A stretch of DNA of 64,000 nucleotides from Owenia fusiformis. Lineage: Eukaryota; Annelida; Polychaeta; Sabellida; Oweniidae. Location: contig CAIIXF020000004.1 of assembly GCA_903813345.2 (NCBI GenBank), positions 30,319,985 to 30,383,984 on the forward strand, in the 5' to 3' direction. Both the position numbers and the translations under genes were made by a program. The notes under the pieces are model-generated. The model did not search any database. It worked only from the letters and a program-made list of their open reading frames with translations, and was not told where the DNA came from. The first letter of the stretch is position 1, and the number at the start of each line of letters is the position of its first letter. Positions 43,501 through 53,146 of this stretch are shown piece by piece.

Positions 43501-46500
43501 TTATGACTGTTGCATCTTGGTATCAGTTCATCTCCTAGATGTAAAGAGGGAGGTTCAATAAGTAAGTTTCTAGTTCCCGTGAAAATCAAATCGGCGCTTT
43601 TTTGTGCTTTAAAATTCATCTTCCAGGTATACGCCCATAAAGCAAGATTATCTAAGTCATTTTGAATGGGTTGGTGTACATGTATGTTAATAAAATTCTC
43701 ACTTTTTTCATAGGAGTTATAGACTGAAGTGTCATCTGCAAAAATAAAGATTTTTGAATGCAAATTATCAGGAAGATCATTCACATATAATAGAAAAAGC
43801 AGGGGTCCTAATACTGATCCTTGAGGAACTCCAGCATTGATGACTAAATTGTTATGCAAATTATTCGGGTTGTGTGTATTGTCGTTAGAATTTTCATTGG
43901 ACCAATTCGAATAGCTATTATTCACTTTAACTTTTACTCTTCTGTTGGATAAATATGAAGTCATCAGTTAAATAAAGTTTTACTGACAACCGTAACCTTT
44001 AAGTTTAAGTAACAAAAGTTTGTGCGGAACTAGGTCAAAAGCTGACGTCAGGTCAAGGAAAACAGAGCGGACATTTTGACTATTGTCAATTTGAGCATGA
44101 ATGTCATGAACAATATTGATTAATTGGTTAACTGTGCTGTGTTTCGGTAAAAAGCCACTCTGAAGTTTATAAATCAAGTTATTTTCTAAAAGAAATGATA
44201 AAAAGTGTTTATGTATAATTGTTTCAATTGCTTTTGAGAGGCTGCTTAAGAGGGTTACAGGTCTATAATTTGTTATCAAACCTTTGTCACCCTTTTTATA
44301 AGGGGGGGGGGGGGGGTTATGAATCCTTCTTTCCATATATCATTGTTTTAGATAAATACACGTGGTGTGTGCCAAAGAGGTAAACATAAAGACACTGTGA
44401 TTGAAACTATCTGTTTATTTCGTAAGAAATCCAGGGGAAAAATCGGCGATTAGATCCAATACTTTTTACTCGTCAAAATGCTTGAATTATCAGAATTTTA
44501 TTCTGGTTAATGCATTGAAGGGTATTTATGGAATAATTAAAGAATTGGTATAAATATATGAAGTTCAAAAGTGACCGAATATAATAAACGAACCCACTTG
44601 ACTTCATCAAGATGTACATTATTTGATGTTTTAGATGAGTGTGGTGCAGAAGGAATATGCCTTCCATATTGTTATTCTCCCGAATATGAAAGTAACGAGT
44701 ATTGTCCCGATGATTTGAAGTGCTGCGGTAAGTGTTTTGTCATATATCATTGTTTATTTATTTTCAAGAAATTTACCGCGTTTGAAATTATTTTCTTGTA
44801 TCCAATCATTCCTGAGGACCTAAAAGTCCACTTAAAATTATTTCCATGCATGCGTCGGAAGAGTCGTTGAATAAATCTATCGAAGAGACGATTTCAGAGG
44901 TCACCCTAAAATGTGTCAAATTCTATTCCCAAATGCCCCACCTCTCCAATTCACTTTTGAAAAAACTTAACATTATTAAGAATCATTCTTAGTTTTTAAG
45001 CAATAGTCGAACGTGCGGGGTTAATTACAACACGAGTGTGACGGAAAGTGATGAGGAAAGTGGTGCTTTCATCGTTCGAGAAAGATCTGATCTTGTTTCA
45101 AGATATTTTTATATGTTAATATCAAGATCCTAGACAGTGAACTTGACAGTGAAAGTCATAGTTAAATATATACTACTCCGGATGTAGTATATAACGCACA
45201 GGTAAAGGATCACGGAAGGGACAACTCCACTATTAAATGGCCCCATACAATTCAATTGAAAAACATGCAAATCTTCGGATCAATTATGAAAAAACAAAGA
45301 TTTCAGTTACCAAACCACATATACCACGTTATAGCTCCATATGTCCCCCTTGGAACTCCAAATGTCTCTAGAAAAAAGAACCACTAAAATCAAAAGATCT
45401 GACCGCTTTTTTCGCTATCTATTCGAATTTTCAACACTTTTCAACGGATTTAAAACTCAAGACCACCGTCACAAAAAGTCAAATATTTGTAGTGCACCAA
45501 ATAATTTCGTAATACTTTTTATGAAATTATATACACAAGAGATAAACAAGATAAAATGTAAACTTTGTACATTTTCACTGGTGATTGCACTGAAAAATGG
45601 ATTTCCATCAACCATTATCCCAATTTTAAACATAGATTTTTTGTCTTCTACCTTTTCAACAGCGACATCTGTGGAGTTATCCTTAATAGTGTCACGGTTG
45701 GATGATTTGGGGCTCAACGTGATATTTTTTGAAAAGTATGAAGTATTTCAAGACTGTTTGTACAGTTTAAGAATGACATTATGGCGATTAAGCATTTCAT
45801 GTGCACTTTGCTAACCCTGGGGTGGTTTGATTTAAGCCCTTTGGTTTTCTTGTGAATTGGACATTTTTATTTTGAATTGACAATATGAATTGAGATTTAG
45901 TGGAGTTTGACCTTTAAATAGTCGAGGAAACCTGTTTGTGACTAGAAAATATTTTGTTGGCAAGAATCACTGACCCATGACACAAACGTTTGGCTAATTT
46001 GTATCAAACTAAGCCCAAAATTGACTGAAATAACCAGGTTCTCACTGGTTTTCTAGCATTTAAATCATTTTAATGTTAAAAACTTATTTTGACTCATTTT
46101 GCACCTTTCATCAAAATTTTCCCAATTGGGGGCTCATAAATTCAAATTAAGCCGTTCATTTAGTTAAAATGTGTTAACATTTCTCAGAAAAATTGGTCTT
46201 GGCAATCCTGACATCAAAAAATGTTAATTTCCATCCTTAAACCACTGTGGCTAGTCGATCTATGTGGATGCAGTCATTTATATGCAATGTATCATGGGTG
46301 CTCGCGTACATTATAGGGAATGGGATCATTGCAAAAATATGAGAGCAAATAGAGGTAAGTGATCTCAGAGTTTCTACTTAACATCGTGACTTGAAATCTT
46401 GCATACATATTCAATATACATAGTATGACAATGTGTGAATGTTTCATCTACCATATTCCTGTTAATAGGGAAGATATTTAAAAAACATTTCGTAAACGTC

Positions 46501-49500
46501 AACTTATATGTATAAAATGGATGCCACTATGTGTCATTTGGATTCATAACGGTAACAAATGGATGCTATAATAAATTATACTTTTATCATGATTATTTAT
46601 TTACTGATGGACAACTGGCCAGATTTTCTTAGTATCCATTGTTTGGATAAACATTCCTCATTCAGTAAAGTAATTAGCCACACCATTACAAGACACCCTC
46701 ATGAAGAATTGAAAATACTATATATAAACCCATCAACTGGAAAATGAAAAACTATGGTTATATTCCTAATACTGTTAATTTGAAAAACGGGTCCATTATA
46801 TGTAATGATGACAATGAAAATGTTGAAATTAGGTACGCCAATGAAGTGAATTACTCAGATGCGAGTAGGTAGTTACCAGTTTTGCCACCAGGTGGCTGAT
46901 TCGGGGGAATTAACATGGCAGGGTATTACACAATTCCCTTAAACTTGAATATGCATCAGTTTTTGTGGTTCACTTTTCATATTGCCCTTATGTATCTGAT
47001 AGTTATACAAATTAAAATATGTCCAGTAAAAGAAAATATTATCTGCCCAACACAAGAAAAAAGATTTCACTTTTTGTGGTTTTACAGCATGGGGTCTATG
47101 GGGAATCTCCCCCTGAATTATGAATTTGTAATGACGCAAATAAAGATTATTTCTACTCGCATCTGGGATAGTCAGAGCCAAAGACCCATCAACCCACTGG
47201 AATACCCACAAATCAAGTCGGTCTCTTTTACTTATCTTGATTTCTATTATGACCGCATTGTACCCAAGAGAAAGCCACGTACTTTAACGACTCAATGTTT
47301 TTGTTGGTAAAATTTGACCAATCAACGACGGCCCTACATTGCCAGACTAGGTCTTCGTGCATTTCCATCGCGAATTCAGTTTTGCTTTTGAATCAACTTT
47401 GAATTGCATGATTTCATTTATACGAGTATTAATGACTGCTTACATTCCAATGTACATTTAATAACATAGTAGCCGAGACAACTCAAGTCCGAAGTCTGTA
47501 TATTTACTCTCATTTCTTCACTTTTAAGATTTAAGTCACTACATTTTGCATACATATTCCGAGGAGAAATCCCAACATAGAATTTTATTGGTTTTAATCA
47601 TAATTTATTAGTTAAAAGTAGGGAAACATTTGATTTTGATTGGTCTTTAACCAAAATTTGCAATTTCGTAACAAATGCAACATTTTGACGAAATTAATGA
47701 AAGTCTCTACTTTTGGTGTAATAACTCCAATATGACCAAATGTTTTCTTATTCTACACAAATGTAACTGTTTTAGGTTGTTGAGACGTTTCCAAGAAATA
47801 TGGTATGCAGAAACATGATATTTTAAATAAAAAGAGGCCAAAAAACGACCCCTAAAGATGCCTGCATTATTTGAGATTTTGGCGTAATAATAGCCTGTTA
47901 CCATTTTAATCAAATGTTGGTATCGTCTTGAAGCTTGTAATATGTGCTACAATTTGGCACCCATATTATGACATCAAATTATATATTATGACATCACAGC
48001 GGTACCAAAACGTCTTTAAATGGAAAAAGAAGCACCAAAATGCGGCAAAATAATGGTGCGACTCCAACATTCTTTTGACAATTCACTACTTGCCACAATT
48101 AATGAATGCATTTCTCATTGAGGTACACTTCCAATGCATGATCTTATGATTGGCAAAAATGACTAGTGATAGTTATTGTCAATAAGATTAGAGACACCAT
48201 ATTGTATCTGTCATTTATAACTTGGAGTTTTATTAATAACGTCAAATTTGTTGAACAAAATGGAAAATTTTGATTATGGACCAATCAAAATCAACTGTTT
48301 CCCTCTATTTAACAAATAAATTATAATCAAATCCAATGAAATTCTATGTTAGGATTTCTCCAAGGAATTTGCATGCAAAATGTGGTGACTTAACTCTTAA
48401 AAGTGTAGTTCAACGTCGTTAAACTCAATAACGGCGTTATTTATTATTAAGAATTTTCTTGGGGCCATTATTGAGTTTAACCTCTTTACTATTCTTTCCA
48501 TTGATGCAAGTTTTGGATCCACCGAAACCATTTTTTCCGCGATAACATGCAACTGATACTTGACAACAATATAAAAACACATAACATCAAGCGATTCAAC
48601 ACAATATTATTGTATTAAATGGTCATTTATACAAGTAAAATGAGGTTAAACTTACCAATCTCTAAAATGACATTTCCGCATGTCCGTCATTGTGTCTGTT
48701 CGTCCCGGGTTAAAATTTAAACTATTGAAACGAAATTGTTGTCAAATAGATTGATAATTATCACGCGATTACTCGGGATAAAATAACCATTTTTGAGGAT
48801 AGCAGGTATCTTTGATTGATTTATATAGCGCTTGTATACACACAAAATAGTTATTAATTGCAAACCTACTGTTCGTTGATGCAGTGTCGCAATGACGGTT
48901 AATTCCTGATACGATTTGCAATTTCGATGTTACCGGAGCTGACCGATATTTTCGTAAAATTCCAAACCTGTCTCCAATATTTTCGTAATTATGCATCAAT
49001 ATGGTCTAAGGGGGGTACGGGATGGTGTGTATGTATTTATAAGGTATGTATGCATGCTTGAATCACATTCTTTATGTAATATTACCATGTTTTCGGAGTT
49101 TAATTAGTTCCGCTTGTCGGAACCTGCTGAACGACTAAATTAACGCATCAAGGGCAAAATGGTCATGGAGGTTAGACCTAGCCGGGGCCATAAGACATGT
49201 CAGATAAGAAACGAGGCCCAGGCTAGGTCTAATGTTGTTGGACTATTAAAAGTGAAGAAATGAGAGTAAATATACAGACTTGGGACTTGTGTTGTCTCGG
49301 CTACTAATATATTGTATGATTTTGTCAGCTCAGCTGAACGAGCCTACAGATTCCTTGAAACAAATGACCCAAATTCAAGAATAATATTATCTATTTACAA
49401 TTTTTGGAAATCGCAGTAAGTGGAATCTTTCCAATTACCAATATAGCATTATTATTGTTTTTGGACACTGTGGATTAAAATATTTAAAATACACACATTC

Positions 49501-51909
49501 AAAATGATTCAATTAAAACCTAGCCAGTCTGTTCATTGAATCCCAAAAGAACGTCTACTAATCCACATGATACATCATAATTAAATTGCTTTTTTAAAGC
49601 AGATATTTCATACCATAACCCCAAAAATATTATAAAACGCATAGTATTTGTATTTTACTTCACACAGACATATTTGTGTACGTGAAATAATTATATTACT
49701 TGAATTTTTTATTCCCCATTATAAGATAAACCTATGGCAAATTATACATACCTTCTCACAGCTATGAGCGATGATAAAACTGGTTCTTTAAGTTATCTAT
49801 TTTCCGTAAAAATATCAGAGAATGTGTGTTTATAGCGTAGCTTTGGTTTTGTAAATCAATGAAGTATGATATACACGGATGAGTAAATATCGATTATTTA
49901 AACAGAAGTGCAAAATTCTTCCATTGAAAAGAACAGAGGCGGGCACTCACGAAACATTACATGTGCCTGACTGCATCCACATAGATCGACTAGCCATAGT
50001 GTTCAACTGGGCTTTCAATAACAGGGGGCGAGTGTCCGAAATCGCCGTTTGTTTTCGATAATTCGCCGTTTGTTAGAAGTCAAATATTGTTTTGGGTTTA
50101 AGTTTTGGGTGAAAATTTAAAGTCTTCTATAGACTATGCTTTATTATCCCATCGAACGAAGTTCGAAGGGATATAGGGAACGCCTCCGTCCGTCCGTCCG
50201 TTCGTCCGTCCGTCGCTCCGTCCGTCTGTCCGTCCGTCCGTCCGGGCAATAACTCAAATACCGTTGGTCCAATTTTGTTCATATTTTGTCCACATATACC
50301 CTATGGGGATAGAAGTTCTGCTTGTAAGATTTTCAAAATGGTCGCTCATTTAAAAATGGGGGCCATTTTAGTGCCGATTTTACAGTAATTAAATTTAGGT
50401 GCAATATGTGAAACTGTAATAGCAATATGTTTTAAAATTAAAAATGCCAGCCATTTCTGTTCGATGGGATTCGCTATGAATTGGCGTTGCCGTTGTTCTG
50501 GTTTTATTCAGCGATCTTGTTTTGCACTTCCTTGTCAATGATTTGTACCTCAATTTCGAACTGCAATGGAACTCACTATATTTCGTAAAGATCACATGAT
50601 CTCATTATAGTAGTAAACAACGGAACAATTTTTTACTCATTTGGGCTATGCATTTTAGATCACTATCTGACCACTGTCATGTGCATGAAAATTCAAATTC
50701 AAACCGTTGGTATAATCAGAGTTGTTTTTTCCACTGGACATGCAGTTACATGTATGATTGATATAACTAAGTCCAAACAGCCACACTACAGTCTTTCCAA
50801 TGGGTGTAAAATTGTGTTTATCAGTTAAAGGCCCCATATAAAGTTTAAACCACTTTGGCTTATATTGTTGTCTTAGCCAATGTTATCAAAGTGTGAAATG
50901 TGAAACTTTTCATTAATTTCAAAAATGTTTTTTGTAGGACTTTCTGTTCAAAATATCGTGAATTTATTTAAAACTAACTTTTAGAGGTCACACTTATCCT
51001 TTAAAGCGATAATTAACACTGATGCATAGCATTCATTCTCATTTGTTTTTTGCCGACAAAATCAAGAAAATTGGTTGATAGATAAGCGAGCAATGAACTT
51101 ATCAATGCATGAAAGTGGTTCAGGGAAGGATGCATTTCAAAATTTTAATTCTCATAGAAACCAATGGTAAAATATTATTAAAAACATAATCTATTCATCC
51201 CTTTAACCTGGTTAGACAGTCAACATTGGTTTATTTTTTAAGTTAAGCATATTTAGAAAAGATTGACATTGAAAAAAATTGCCACCTAAGTGGTGTCACG
51301 ATGTGGTCACTTAGGTTGAAAATATTTTCAATGTGCTGAATCATTGAATTTGAACATTAGATATAACATTTTATTTTTAACATAGTGTGTCCGTTGTTCA
51401 ATCTTTATATTGGTGTTAGAAAGATATAGAGGTTCTTATACTACGAGTACCTGTGCAAGATCGTCCATTCTTGATGAGCTTTGATAATTCTTCTTTATCC
51501 TTTATCGAGTCGCAGACCAAAACTATTTTGTGTATTTATCTTTTACAAAAATTCATGATTGAAAATGTTTTACAAAGATAAGATTCTATATAATATGATT
51601 CAAAAGAAAGCAACTTAACAAGAAACTTTTTTAAAGGGTTAACATTTGACTTGCTTAAGCATAGCCAATCACGAATGAGAACGATTCATAATGTAACTTA
51701 TCACGTCTTGTCGTGTTTGAATATAATTTCTATGATCAAAATAGATGTATATGTACAACAACATATACAACAGGTATATAAAAATAAATACAAACATCTA
51801 ATAATTCATGCACACTCTGTGTCATCGATCATTTCCTTCCAAACAATAAAGTTCTATTATATTTCTTCTAGACGGGTTTTACTGGTTTCGGCGACGACAA
51901 TCCAATTGA
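40593..51909 (+). CDS. Secreted beta-defensin-like cysteine-rich peptide gene (locus A)
   Basis: Exon 1 (40593-40662, phase 1) encodes a signal peptide (MNSLTLLICIFAVAVIPEF). Exon 2 (44635-44727, phase 1-1) encodes six cysteines spaced C-x5-C-x3-C-x10-C-x5-CC, inside the vertebrate/big-defensin beta-domain pattern. It is rich in Glu/Asp, so the core is acidic. The 3' end is uncertain. Splicing to 51872 gives a short basic tail (GFYWFRRRQSN) and stops at TGA 51907. Alternatively, phase-compatible exons at 46274-46354 (1-1) and 49334-49421 (1-2) lead through 51872-51917 (2-0) to a stop at 52294. A 3' UTR exon from 52273 has AATAAA at 52349 and 52362. Defensins act outside the cell against microbes; that role is inferred from the cysteine pattern only. 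A LINE fills part of intron 1. Confidence 0.6.
42086..42112 (+). repeat. Solo mariner-like end
   Basis: TACAGGGTGTTCCGAAAGTA resembles a mariner terminus. No matching inverted end was found nearby. A similar solo inverse end is at 60360-60382. Confidence 0.4.
42517..44346 (-). pseudogene. 5'-truncated LINE (Jockey/CR1-type) reverse transcriptase, disabled
   Basis: Non-LTR RT blocks appear in order on minus: NYRPVTLLSSLSKAIE, LQSGFLPKHSTVNQL, FLDLTSAFDLVPHK, GVPQGSVLGPLLFLLYVNDL and the catalytic FADDTSVY, then the thumb and C-terminal region (IPTKASNSFRRS, CKCGLPQTPSHFILKCP, a CCHC-like end). It is broken by a C-run of ~12 bases (about 44305-44317) that shifts frame just before YKKGDKG, by in-frame stops at 43980-43982 and shortly after, and by a frameshift near 43140. 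The 5' end stops near 44346, so only the RT C-terminal two-thirds remains. It lies in intron 1 of the defensin-like gene, antisense to it. Confidence 0.88.
46274..46354 (+). other. Candidate phase 1-1 exon in locus A
   Basis: Only one frame is open between a weak CAG acceptor and a strong AGAG|GTAAGT donor. It reads CIMGARVHYREWDHCKNM with two cysteines. Its phase fits between exon 2 and 49334. Locus B has no counterpart. It could be chance. Confidence 0.25.
46860..47330. other. Unexplained stretch with long open frames on both strands
   Basis: 131 codons open on + (46915-47310) and 90 on minus (46939-47211). The words GATGCGAGTAG and CTACTCGCATC sit inverted near 46859 and 47153. The minus frame has WVFQWVDGSLALTIPDA, which hints at a protein, but I recognise no family. 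Possibly a small element. Confidence 0.3.
47461..49312. mobile_element. Inverted-repeat element ahead of candidate exon; right arm split by a second insert
   Basis: The left arm 47461-47650 (GTAGCCGAGACAACTCAAGTC...) returns inverted as 48277-48408 plus 49251-49312 (...GTTGTCTCGGCTACTAATAT). The arms share TTCTATGTT(A/G)GGATTTCTCC and GAGAGTAAATATACAGACTT. The right arm is interrupted by 48409-49250, which has its own hairpin (GTTAGACCTAGCC / GGCTAGGTCTAA). A third copy of the arm is at 55243-55372. Confidence 0.7.
49334..49421 (+). other. Candidate exon directly after the inverted-repeat element
   Basis: CAG acceptor, 88 bases open in one frame in phase 1 (ERAYRFLETNDPNSRIILS...WKSQ), then a CA|GTAAGTGG donor. 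It occupies the same place relative to the repeat arm as the VWA exon at 55387 in locus B. SRIILSIYN could align with the VWA strand KRLVLISDG, so it may be a diverged VWA exon. Confidence 0.35.
50193..50248 (+). repeat. (TCCG)n microsatellite
   Basis: CCGTCCGTCCGTTCGTCCG-type units, preceded by ATCGAACGAAGTTCGAAGGG, a near-palindrome. Composite repeats of this kind are dispersed in several invertebrate genomes. Confidence 0.85.
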
Positions 51910-51917
51910 TATATCTG
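51872..51917 (+). other. Gly-rich-type exon, paralogous to the one at 12213
   Basis: The donor side (G|GTGAGTTAAGT then ACAT/CACC and CCCTTCTTGA) and the T-rich upstream run match the exon at 12213-12311. In the corresponding frame it reads TGFTGFGDDNPIDIS, echoing GVGDVAG...NPTYDRA. That frame would need a phase-0 entry, which the defensin-like exon does not supply. So either the frame has shifted or the exon is a relic. Confidence 0.5.
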
Positions 51918-52348
51918 GTGAGTTAAGTTACATTCCCTTCTTGAATTTTACACAGTGCATAGTGTACATGAATTTTTTGTTTTAAGTCTAGGCTCTAAAT
52001 GATAATAAAGTATTTGATATGAGCAGTCCGGAGCAGTGGGAATGTAAAGGTTCAGGATATGTAAGGATTATCCATTGGCCAAATTAAATATATCTATATT
52101 ATGCAATATTCCTGGACATGAGGAAACCTGTATTCCTGAACATCCGAAAATTACATATTAATAGCTTCTTCTTGTTCGAGAGCACACCTTCAAATCATCG
52201 ATATTTTAAGCTAACTTGTTTTTCCATCTTTGGCATGAATTATCTTTTTATGTTTTTTTTATTTAATTTCAGATTAACCAGTTCAACAAAACGTAAAGAA
52301 AATGTAACACGGTTGTTAAGTACCTTATAGAATTGTGAACTTGATGGA

Positions 52349-52367
52349 AATAAAATATGTTAATAAA
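52349..52367 (+). terminator. Polyadenylation signals of locus A
   Basis: AATAAA at 52349-52354 and 52362-52367, following a T-rich acceptor (AG at 52271-52272) and a short exon with an early stop in all likely phases. Confidence 0.5.
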
Positions 52368-53060
52368 AAACATTGTCAGCTTCATATCGTACGTTAAATT
52401 TACGTACGCCCACCAGCTTATCGGGATATGAGCGCAGCGCAGTATAGCTCATTCCAAAAATTAGCTTCCAAATGAATTGAATGTAAAACACACGCTAGGA
52501 ACCTTTCCCAAACGAAAGTGATACAAGTTAAACATTTTCAATTACTGTACAAGATGTGATTAAAGCATGGACTTAGATATAAACTAAAAAACGAATGGTC
52601 TTTGTCGTTATGTTTTATTCTCGGTATCACCATAACCCGAGCAAGGTTAATGATTGAAGTTTGATGAAAGTCGGGATAAATATTGAAAAAATGAAAACGG
52701 AAGTAATAGAGCATAATCAAGCATATTAGTCAATGTTTGATTAACCCCTGTATGATTGTGTTTCTCTATATATTCTTGATATTATCCTTCACAGATACAA
52801 TGTGGTAGGATGGTACAATCCGGATCGCACGTAGGCCCAGCATGTTCATATCAATTATAGCCGTTTTCTGCATTTGGTATTCGTAGTTATTGTTATAACG
52901 CACACATTAATGTAATAACAGATAAATAAGCTTTTGAATGTCTCATAAGAACATTCACGAATACCAACTGCGAGCTATAAACTGGCAGTTTGAATGACGC
53001 ATTTCACGTTGCGGGCTGTCTTATGTGTTATTTTATTGATAGTTGTATTGAACCTTGTAG

Positions 53061-53067
53061 TATAAGA
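53061..53067 (+). promoter_or_regulatory. TATA-like box of the VWA-ITIH gene
   Basis: TATAAGA at the position matching TATAAAA of locus A, 80 bases before the ATG at 53147. Confidence 0.5.
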
Positions 53068-53146
53068 CTCATTATTAGTCTCCATAAGTAGTAATCAAGG
53101 TGAGCGTTCAGTACTGTACGGTCATTTGGCAAGATATTGAACAAAG

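Larger units (their letters stand above)
40240..46250. repeat. Secreted-gene duplication, locus A block
   Basis: Promoter, exon 1, exon 2 and intron pieces match 52850-54720: 40360-40670 with 52910-53220, 44630-44910 with 53850-54150, and 46010-46210 with 54515-54700. Locus A is longer because of the LINE and an unexplained ~0.85-kb insert near 45.0-45.85 kb. Confidence 0.75.

Noticed and set aside
45341-45814. 157-codon frame on +
   Set aside because: No domain, and the antisense frame (45469-45717) looks equally plausible. It lies in a stretch absent from the sister locus, so it is probably an unidentified insert.
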